From an uncultured Polymorphobacter sp. (GTDB lineage Bacteria; Pseudomonadota; Alphaproteobacteria; Sphingomonadales; Sphingomonadaceae): 11,412 nucleotides of DNA. The stretch spans positions 1 through 11,412 of the forward strand of contig CALDHQ010000152.1 of assembly GCA_937894055.1 (NCBI GenBank). The letters run 5' to 3'. The notes under the pieces were generated by a model. It did no database searches and was not told the DNA's origin. It worked only from the letters and a program-made list of their open reading frames with translations. How positions within the stretch are numbered: the first letter of the stretch is position 1; each line of letters starts with the position of its first letter. The translations under genes were made by a program, and so were the position numbers. This document shows, in pieces, positions 6,870-11,412 of this stretch.

Positions 6870-7616
6870 ATGGATATCGAAGCCCCGGCGCTGGTCATCG
6901 GCGTGCTGCCGCACGGCGAGCACGGCGCGGTGGTGCGTTTCCTGACGCCGGATCACGGCTTGGTCGCGGGCTATGTGCGTGGCGGCCGGTCGCGGCGGCT
7001 GCGGCCGGTGCTTGGCCTGGGCAACAGCGTGGCGCTGCAACTGCACGCACGGCTCGACAGCCAGCTCGGCAGCGCGACCGCCGAGCTGGGCAGTTCGCGC
7101 GCCGGACTGGCGCTTGATGCGCTGGGGGCTGCCAGCCTTGAATGGTTGACCGGGCTGACCGCGACATTGCTGACCGAGGGCGTGCCGCACCCGCCCCTCT
7201 ACGGCGCGCTCGACGGGTTGCTCGAAGCGATGACGCTCGGCGTCGATCCGGCGCGCGCCATGGCCGGGGTGGCGCGCTACGAACTGCTGCTGATGACGGA
7301 ACTGGGGTTCGGGCCCGATCTGTCGAACTGCGTCGTGACCGGGGTAACGACCGACCTCGCCTATGTCTCGCCCAAGTCGTCGCACGCCGTCAGCCGCGGT
7401 GCCGGCCTGCCCTATGCGGCGCGACTGCTGCCGCTGCCGGCGTTGCTGCTCGGTGCCGATGATGCGCCTTCATGGGATGATGTCGCGGCGGCATTGCACA
7501 CCACCGGTTATTTCCTCGAACGCGACATGCTGACCGGGCGGCTGGCGACGTTGCTGGCGGCCCGCACGCGCCTGACAAGCCTCATCGCACGGCAGCAGGA
7601 CGCTGCCGTGCGATGA
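6870..7616 (+). CDS. recO: DNA repair protein RecO
   Basis: RecO works with RecR (and RecF) to load RecA on SSB-coated single-stranded DNA in gap repair. The 248-residue product begins MDIEAPALVIGVLPHGEHG, the usual alphaproteobacterial RecO opening, followed by an N-terminal OB fold (about 1-80, including DHGLVAGYVRGGRSRR). The rest is the helical C-terminal domain with the family pattern YELLLMTELGFGPDLSNC. A single cysteine (about 154) is left at the position where many RecO proteins have a four-cysteine zinc site, so zinc is unlikely to be bound. The ATG at 6870 is preferred over an upstream in-frame TTG at 6852 because AGGG lies six bases before it and the family start matches. Its last codons and stop form one arm of a perfect hairpin (7582-7616). 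Confidence 0.92.
   Translation: MDIEAPALVIGVLPHGEHGAVVRFLTPDHGLVAGYVRGGRSRRLRPVLGLGNSVALQLHARLDSQLGSATAELGSSRAGLALDALGAASLEWLTGLTATLLTEGVPHPPLYGALDGLLEAMTLGVDPARAMAGVARYELLLMTELGFGPDLSNCVVTGVTTDLAYVSPKSSHAVSRGAGLPYAARLLPLPALLLGADDAPSWDDVAAALHTTGYFLERDMLTGRLATLLAARTRLTSLIARQQDAAVR
7582..7616. terminator. Perfect 15-bp hairpin at the recO stop codon
   Basis: TCATCGCACGGCAGC and GCTGCCGTGCGATGA are exact reverse complements separated by a five-base loop, AGGAC. The right arm ends with the recO TGA. The stem lies inside the last codons of recO and about 85 bases beyond the stop of the convergent minus-strand membrane-protein gene. It is well placed to act as a shared terminator in both directions. 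No T run follows on either strand, so termination might be weak, Rho-assisted, or the stem may instead protect 3' ends. Confidence 0.6.
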
Positions 7617-7700
7617 AGGTCTTGGCGGCTGCGACCGGCAGCGTCAGTCCAGAGGGCCTGAACCTCGCCGCCGGTGCGCCTCAGAGGCGGTGACTGCGCC

Positions 7701-8105
7701 TTACCAGGCGCGGTAACGTGCCTCGAGCCACGTACCTACACCGAGTGCCAAGAGCACCGGATAGGCCCAGAACACCTGCGCGGTCGCATAGGCCGCCGGC
7801 CAGATGGTCGAATCGACGATGCTGGCGAGATGGATCGACGTCCCGACGATCTGGAAGCCCGCAGCCCAGAGCGGCCAGAAGCGGTCGCTTTGCAGTGCCA
7901 GCACCAGCAGATAGGCGAGCAGCATCAGATCGATGATCAGCACACCGGTCTCGGTTCCGGAGAACAACCGCGTTTCGAACACCGACGACGCCACGGCCGC
8001 GACCAGCAGCATCGCTGCGGTCCATTTTTCGCTGTTGCGGCCCTTCCAGAACGCAATGGCGCACGTGCCGAGCAGCATCGTCAGAAACAAGAGTTTGAGT
8101 AGCAT
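7701..8105 (-). CDS. Small polytopic membrane protein of unknown function
   Basis: This 134-residue protein is almost entirely hydrophobic, with four or five predicted membrane segments at about residues 1-20, 28-45, 53-72, 77-98 and 102-125. It ends in a short basic tail, EARYRAW. Two segments carry Trp, and one His lies in SIHLAS. I recognise no transport or enzyme motif. The ATG at 8103-8105 has a strong GGAGG site eight bases upstream (8114-8118 on the plus strand). It is the last gene of a same-strand run after the GerE-type regulator and the 117-residue protein, 55 bases after the latter. A hairpin sits in that junction. It converges on recO with the recO-end hairpin between them. A role in the inner membrane is well supported; what it moves or senses is unknown. 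Confidence 0.82.
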   Translation of the reverse strand: MLLKLLFLTMLLGTCAIAFWKGRNSEKWTAAMLLVAAVASSVFETRLFSGTETGVLIIDLMLLAYLLVLALQSDRFWPLWAAGFQIVGTSIHLASIVDSTIWPAAYATAQVFWAYPVLLALGVGTWLEARYRAW

Positions 8106-8128
8106 TTGACTAACCTCCAGTCATACCG

Positions 8129-8148
8129 CCGCGCCACTCCTGGCGCGG
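8129..8148 (-). other. Junction hairpin between two minus-strand genes
   Basis: CCGCGCCA and TGGCGCGG form a perfect 8-bp stem with a four-base CTCC loop. The stem can be extended by a G-U and a C-G pair. It lies between the stop of the 117-residue gene and the ribosome site of the 134-residue membrane protein. It could be a partial terminator, an mRNA-stability element, or an RNase III or RNase E processing site that sets unequal expression. Confidence 0.45.
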
Positions 8149-8160
8149 TGACAAGCCGCA

Positions 8161-8514
8161 TCACGCAGCGCGTTCGACCGCGGCAAGATGACGCGGGGTT
8201 TCGCCGGTGAGCAGCGGCTTGTCGACGAGACCACCGAAGTTGACGGCGCCGAGGCCCATCTGCTTCTGCGCGACGGTCAGCGCGTTGTGCGTGGCAACGA
8301 TGCTGCTGCGGGCACGGACGAGCATCGAGCAGGTCTCGGCGGCTTCGGCGAGCGCGTCCTGGCCGATATGTGCCGAAATGCCGGCAGCCTGGCGGATCGA
8401 GGGCATCAGGCCGGTCAGCGACGCGGTGGCGGCGATGGCGGCATCAATGGCGGCTTCGGCAGCGAACAGCTGCTGGGCGACCTGTTCGGCGATGAGGCGA
8501 CGTTCCTTGAGCAT
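8161..8514 (-). CDS. 117-residue helical protein of unknown function
   Basis: This 117-residue soluble protein is Ala-rich. Two long helices seem likely, at about residues 1-35 and 42-90, the first starting MLKERRLIAEQVAQQLF. The C-terminal tail is looser, with Gly and Pro. There is no signal peptide or membrane segment, and one cysteine (in ETCSML). The pattern vaguely recalls phasin-like helical bundles, but I see no defining motif and make no family claim. The ATG at 8512-8514 has a strong GGAAGGA site nine bases upstream (8524-8530). It lies 71 bases after the regulator stop and 55 bases before the membrane-protein start, all on the same strand. It may link the membrane-anchored regulator to the membrane protein, but that is inference from position. 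Confidence 0.78.
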   Translation of the reverse strand: MLKERRLIAEQVAQQLFAAEAAIDAAIAATASLTGLMPSIRQAAGISAHIGQDALAEAAETCSMLVRARSSIVATHNALTVAQKQMGLGAVNFGGLVDKPLLTGETPRHLAAVERAA

Positions 8515-8533
8515 GAGACAATATCCTTCCTTG

Positions 8534-8580
8534 CCGCGAAATCGCGGTTGGTTGCAGTGTTGACGGACGTTGAGCGTCCG
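8534..8580 (-). other. Two small hairpins after the regulator gene
   Basis: Read on the minus strand, CGGACG and CGTCCG (8564-8580 on the plus strand) form a perfect 6-bp stem with a five-base loop, six bases after the regulator stop. A second stem, CCGCG with CGCGG around ATTT (8534-8547), ends just upstream of the ribosome site of the 117-residue gene. Neither is followed by a T run. They may attenuate or process the message between the regulator and its downstream genes. Confidence 0.4.
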
Positions 8581-8585
8581 GGTTG

Positions 8586-9272
8586 CTAGAGTAGTCGTTT
8601 CAGCGCTTCGAGCGCGCCCAAAATTGCACCGAATGCCAGTGCCGAGCCGATCGCAATCGACGCGATCCAGGTAAGCCGCGCGGTAATCGACAGATCATTG
8701 CGCTGTCCCCAGGGCAATGAAACGCCGGGTGCGCCGGCCAGACTGGCTGCGTGCCAGCCTGTGATTGTGCCTGTCGTATCAGGCATTGGTGGTGCGGCTG
8801 TTGCTGCCGGGCTTGCTTGTGAAGACGCATCGAAGAAGGTCGATGCGCCCGCCAGACGGGGAGGGCCGCTGGCGGGCGGACCGACGACCGGCTTGATCCT
8901 GGGGTCAGAAAGTGGGATCGCATTTTCGTCGCTTCTGGTTGAGGCCGGTGCCCCAACAATCGCGAATTCCGGCGCCCCGACAACATCCGACGACTGATAT
9001 ATCAACGATTGATATAGCTCGGCAGCGCTGCTTTCCTTGGCAATACGGGCACTTCCGCCTGCAATTTCAGCGGCTTCGGTGTGGACGAGCAGGCGCGCAG
9101 CATCGATGCGGCTCGGCACATCGAGCACCTTCATCGCGGTGCGCAGCCGCATATCGACGGTGTGCGGCGACACGCCGAGCGTGCGCGCAATGTCCTTCGA
9201 CGTCATGTGGCGATAGACCAGCCGCAGGCAATCGCGCTGGCCGTCGGTGAGCTGGGCGAGCTGCTGCGTCAC
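8586..9272 (-). CDS. Membrane-anchored GerE/LuxR-type helix-turn-helix regulator
   Basis: This encodes about 228 residues with a reversed layout for this class. The GerE-type DNA-binding domain is at the N terminus (about residues 8-64), with CLRLVYRHMTSKDIARTLGV and SPHTVDMRLRTAMKVL forming the helix-turn-helix. A long Ala/Pro/Ser-rich linker (about 75-190) is probably disordered. A single C-terminal transmembrane helix (about 198-222) ends in the basic tail EALKRLL. The protein should sit at the inner-membrane face with the DNA-binding head in the cytoplasm, and no response-regulator receiver domain is present. The start is uncertain. GTG at 9270-9272 gives the natural domain start but a weak ribosome site. 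GTG at 9338 (with GGAAG ten bases upstream) and TTG at 9410 are in-frame alternatives. It is first in a run with the 117- and 134-residue genes, divergent from the 229-residue exported protein. Confidence 0.85.
   Translation of the reverse strand: MTQQLAQLTDGQRDCLRLVYRHMTSKDIARTLGVSPHTVDMRLRTAMKVLDVPSRIDAARLLVHTEAAEIAGGSARIAKESSAAELYQSLIYQSSDVVGAPEFAIVGAPASTRSDENAIPLSDPRIKPVVGPPASGPPRLAGASTFFDASSQASPAATAAPPMPDTTGTITGWHAASLAGAPGVSLPWGQRNDLSITARLTWIASIAIGSALAFGAILGALEALKRLL
8998..9016. repeat. AT-rich perfect dyad inside the regulator gene
   Basis: TATATCAA and TTGATATA are exact reverse complements separated by CGA, giving a 19-base dyad in an otherwise GC-rich coding sequence. On the minus strand it encodes the tandem peptide LYQS-LIYQS and uses CTA and ATA, codons scarce elsewhere in this window. 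It may be an intragenic operator or simply a by-product of duplicating the YQS unit in the linker. Confidence 0.4.
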
Positions 9273-9410
9273 GACGCGCGCCAACCTGCCCGATCGGCTG
9301 CAGACGCGACAATAGCCTGCCGCAAAGCGCCTAGGCACTTGCCGCAAGCTTCCGCTGCGTTGCTGATTCCCGACACAGACCCAGTCATTTTGCTCTTCCC
9401 GGGTGGCCAA

Positions 9411-9691
9411 CCGGTTAAGCGATCCCTTCGACCACCGTGTTGTCCTTATATCAGCAGCGGCAATTTGGATACAATAACCGTGAAGCGCCCGCTGTTCGCG
9501 CCATTATGTGTCCGATTCGCACATCATTGTGACAATGGCCCAGCCGCAATCGGGCGGAATTGGGGTCATTTTCCCGCCGGACACCTGCTCCAGCGTCCCG
9601 CCCGCACCGGGCTTTCAACTAACGTGCAGGCACGATAAGCTGCCACCACAGGCATTTGCGGATGCCCACCACATCGAAGCGGGGAAAAATC
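9411..9691. promoter_or_regulatory. Divergent control region between regulator and exported protein
   Basis: No gene is supported here. For the leftward regulator gene, a TATAAG (plus-strand 9445-9450) lies 18 bases from a TTGTAT (9469-9474), a plausible but weak promoter. On the other strand TACAAT (9470-9475) looks like a rightward -10 without a good -35. Operator-like dyads follow at 9506-9537 (listed separately). A small stem, GCCCG with CGGGC (9600-9612), is followed by TTT. GGCAT and ATGCC (9651-9666) form a weak stem upstream of the exported-protein ribosome site. If the regulator starts at 9272, the untranslated stretch reaches about 420 bases. Confidence 0.4.
9506..9537. promoter_or_regulatory. 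Paired dyads, candidate operators
   Basis: Two inverted repeats abut. ATGTG and CACAT are separated by nine bases (9506-9524). CATTGT and ACAATG are separated by a single G (9525-9537). The second is a compact 13-base near-perfect palindrome of the size bound by dimeric helix-turn-helix proteins. Lying between the divergent regulator gene and the exported-protein gene, they are natural candidates for sites bound by that regulator, but nothing in the sequence proves it. Confidence 0.35.
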
Positions 9692-10381
9692 ATGAACTTT
9701 CGAAAAGCTCTTGCCGTTGCGGCCACCGTCGCCCTGATGCTGCCTGCCGCCGTGCAGGCGCAAGGTGCGGATGCCAAGGTCGAATCGCTCAAGGCCTCGC
9801 TCGCCGCCAGCCAGGCGGCGCTGCGTCACTATAGCTGGATCGAAACCACGACCGTCACCTACAACGGCGAGGTCAAGGCGGTGAAGCAGGCCAGCGTATC
9901 GTACGGCCCCGACGGCACGCTGCAAAAGGTGCCGCTCGACGCGACACCACAGGCACAACCCCAGGGCGGGCTGCGCGGGCGCATCGTTGCCAACAAAAAG
10001 GCCGAAATGACCGATTACATGGAAAGTGCCGTGGCGCTGGTGAAGACCTATGTGCCGCCTGCCCCGGCCAAGCTCGCCGCCGTCAAGGCCGCCGGCAAGG
10101 TTGACATCACCATGCCCGCCGGTGGCGGCGCCACGCTCAACTTCCCCGGCTATGAAAAGCCCGGCGACAATCTCGCCATCACCGTCGATCAGGCGACCAA
10201 CCGCATCCTCGGCATCAATGTCGCGACCTATCTCGATGATCCGTCACAGCCGGTGACGCTGGCCGTGCAGATGGGCCAGCTCGCCGACGGCACGACCTAT
10301 ACCGCGACGACAACGCTCAACGCCCCGGCGAAGAACCTGTCGGTGACGGTGGCGAGCGCCAACTTCCAGAAACTGCACTAG
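9692..10381 (+). CDS. Exported protein of unknown function
   Basis: This 229-residue preprotein has a Sec signal (Arg4-Lys5, hydrophobic core, cleavage after VQA at residue 23). The mature part opens with a short Ala-rich helix, then SWIETTTVTYNGEVKAVKQ, a Gly-rich segment GGLRGRIVANKKAEM, and a helical stretch to about residue 130. A beta-rich second half includes TYLDDPSQPVTLAVQMGQLADG. No cysteines or catalytic motif are seen. I believe similar proteins occur in many proteobacteria and are annotated only as hypothetical; this is from memory. The ATG at 9692 has GGGGA six bases upstream (9681-9685) and produces the signal peptide. A longer reading from a TTG at 9656 is rejected. It is transcribed away from the GerE-type regulator, which may control it, and is followed by a REPIN-like palindrome. 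Confidence 0.85.
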   Translation: MNFRKALAVAATVALMLPAAVQAQGADAKVESLKASLAASQAALRHYSWIETTTVTYNGEVKAVKQASVSYGPDGTLQKVPLDATPQAQPQGGLRGRIVANKKAEMTDYMESAVALVKTYVPPAPAKLAAVKAAGKVDITMPAGGGATLNFPGYEKPGDNLAITVDQATNRILGINVATYLDDPSQPVTLAVQMGQLADGTTYTATTTLNAPAKNLSVTVASANFQKLH

Positions 10382-10395
10382 GCGGTTTCTATACG

Positions 10396-10483
10396 CCCAA
10401 GTCCGCTCATCCCGAGCGAAGTCGAGGGACACGCCCAACTGTGAGCGTGTCCCTCGACTTCGCTCGGGATGAGCGGGGTTGGG
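10396..10483. repeat. REPIN-like palindromic element
   Basis: The arms 10403-10434 and 10445-10476 are perfect 32-base reverse complements around a ten-base loop. The outer bases CCCAA (10396-10400) and TTGGG (10479-10483) also pair across a two-base mismatch. Each arm contains CATCCCGAGCGAAGTCGAGG, in which CCC and GGG can pair with G-A mismatches inside, as in many REP units. Two REP units in opposite orientation make a REPIN. Such elements are spread by RAYT transposases acting in trans; none is encoded here. It lies 15 bases after the exported-protein stop and 67 bases before parC. It would form an extremely stable RNA hairpin in either direction, so it could also end transcription or protect 3' ends. 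Confidence 0.8.
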
Positions 10484-10550
10484 TGATTCTCGTCCATTGC
10501 AATCGCGCGCGGGCATGGCGTTCGCGCCTCCCGCACGCTAGAACCGCGGC

Positions 10551-11412
10551 ATGACGCTCAAAGCCACCGACCCCGACTCCAACCGCATCCTCGATACCCC
10601 GTTCGCGAGCGCGCTCAGCGACCGCTATCTGGTCTATGCGCTGTCGACGATCACCGCACGCTCGCTGCCCGATGTCCGCGACGGGCTGAAGCCGGTGCAT
10701 CGCCGGTTGCTGTGGGGGATGCGGCTTTTGAAGCTCGATCCCGCAACTGGATACAAAAAGTGCGCGCGCGTCGTCGGCGACGTGATGGGTAAGTATCACC
10801 CGCACGGCGACCAGTCGATTTACGACGCGATGGTGCGGCTCGCGCAGTCGTTCTCGCTGCGCTACCCGCTGGTCGACGGCCAGGGCAATTTCGGCAACAT
10901 CGACGGCGATAACGCCGCCGCGATGCGCTACACCGAAGCGCGGCTGACCACCGCCGCCGCCGACTTGATGGACGGGCTCGACGAAGCCTGCGTGCCGTTC
11001 CGGCTAACTTACAATGGCGAGGACGAGGAACCCGAAGTCTTCCCCGCCGCCTTCCCCAACCTGCTCGCCAACGGCGCCAGCGGCATCGCGGTCGGCATGG
11101 CGACATCGATCCCGCCGCATAACGTTGCCGAAATCGTCGATGCGGCGCGGGCATTGCTCGCCGACCCTGACATCAGCATCGACGGGCTGCTCGCGCATAT
11201 GCCCGGCCCCGACTTCCCGACCGGCGGCATATTGGTCGAACCGCCCGCCACGATGCGCGAATCCTATGCCACTGGCCGCGGCAGCTTCCGCCTGCGCGCG
11301 CGCTGGGAAAAGGTCGATACCGGCCACGGCATGTGGAACATCGTCGTCAGCGAAATCCCGTATCAGGTGCAAAAGGGCAAGTTGATCGAGGACATCGCCA
11401 ACCTGATCAACG
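10551..11412 (+). CDS. parC: DNA topoisomerase IV subunit A, N-terminal part
   Basis: ParC is the breakage-reunion subunit of topoisomerase IV, which unlinks daughter chromosomes together with ParE. The 287 residues in the window, still open at the edge, start with an extended N terminus. They then show [20 protein letters not shown] (about 26-45), more like ParC than GyrA, whose equivalent is usually YAMSVIVARALPDVRDG. The quinolone-region motif [16 protein letters not shown] follows at about 81-96. The catalytic Tyr127 lies in [12 protein letters not shown], and [18 protein letters not shown] is present. Gln88 occupies the position where E. coli ParC has Ser80. The ATG at 10551 has no clear ribosome site. 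A TAGAAC six bases upstream could be a -10 element for a leaderless or near-leaderless transcript. The gene is preceded by the REPIN-like palindrome. Confidence 0.95.
   Translation, partial: MTLKATDPDSNRILDTPFASALSDRYLVYALSTITARSLPDVRDGLKPVHRRLLWGMRLLKLDPATGYKKCARVVGDVMGKYHPHGDQSIYDAMVRLAQSFSLRYPLVDGQGNFGNIDGDNAAAMRYTEARLTTAAADLMDGLDEACVPFRLTYNGEDEEPEVFPAAFPNLLANGASGIAVGMATSIPPHNVAEIVDAARALLADPDISIDGLLAHMPGPDFPTGGILVEPPATMRESYATGRGSFRLRARWEKVDTGHGMWNIVVSEIPYQVQKGKLIEDIANLIN

Noticed and set aside
8161..8514. Phasin family assignment for the 117-residue protein
   Set aside because: It resembles phasins only in being Ala-rich and helical. No defining motif was seen and no polyhydroxyalkanoate genes are nearby.
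9081..9638. Plus-strand open frame overlapping the start of the GerE-type regulator
   Set aside because: It is antisense to the helix-turn-helix coding region, and its composition is that of a shadow frame.
10551..11412. Gyrase subunit A instead of ParC
   Set aside because: The [20 protein letters not shown] opening, [23 protein letters not shown] and [11 protein letters not shown] fit ParC. GyrA usually has YAMSVIVARALPDVRDG.
1..11412. CRISPR array, tRNA or rRNA gene, insertion sequence
   Set aside because: No evenly spaced direct repeats, no tRNA-like cloverleaf or rRNA sequence, and no transposase or integrase coding sequence was recognised on either strand.

Overview
The window is GC-rich chromosomal DNA from an alphaproteobacterium, most likely a member of the Sphingomonadales. 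The grounds are GC-ending codons throughout, the lepB-rnc-era cluster with recO and parC close by, the ParC and Pgi sequence style, a small regulator with an N-terminal GerE helix-turn-helix and a C-terminal membrane anchor, and a REP-like palindrome of a type I associate with sphingomonads. The order-level call is inference. No tRNA, rRNA, CRISPR array, integrase, transposase or insertion sequence was seen.

Layout. Positions 15-2969 are on the minus strand: glucose-6-phosphate isomerase (pgi), then a predicted lipoprotein and a small helical protein 12 bases apart. A divergent gap (2970-3132) leads into the plus-strand housekeeping cluster lepB-rnc-era (3133-5539), where each start codon overlaps the previous stop codon by four bases. 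After a terminator-like hairpin come two translationally coupled exported proteins: one like the HdeA/HdeB family (5633-6082) and one rich in Gly, His, Tyr and Pro (6082-6819). recO (6870-7616) follows. A hairpin covers its Shine-Dalgarno sequence, and a perfect 15-bp hairpin ends exactly at its stop codon.

Positions 7701-9272 hold a minus-strand cluster that reads, in transcription order: membrane-anchored GerE-type regulator, 117-aa helical protein, 134-aa polytopic membrane protein. The regulator is divergent from a 229-aa exported protein of unknown function (9692-10381), and the gap between them contains symmetrical operator-like sites. A 32-bp perfect inverted repeat (REPIN-like) separates that gene from parC (10551 onward), which is cut by the window end.

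How it fits together. lepB, rnc, era, recO and parC are core functions: signal-peptide cleavage, RNA processing, ribosome assembly, recombination and chromosome decatenation. Between era and recO, and between recO and parC, sit lineage-type genes for envelope proteins. The regulator, helical protein and membrane protein form the best candidate for an undescribed functional unit. The lipoprotein and small-protein pair is second. No function for either can be read from the sequence alone.
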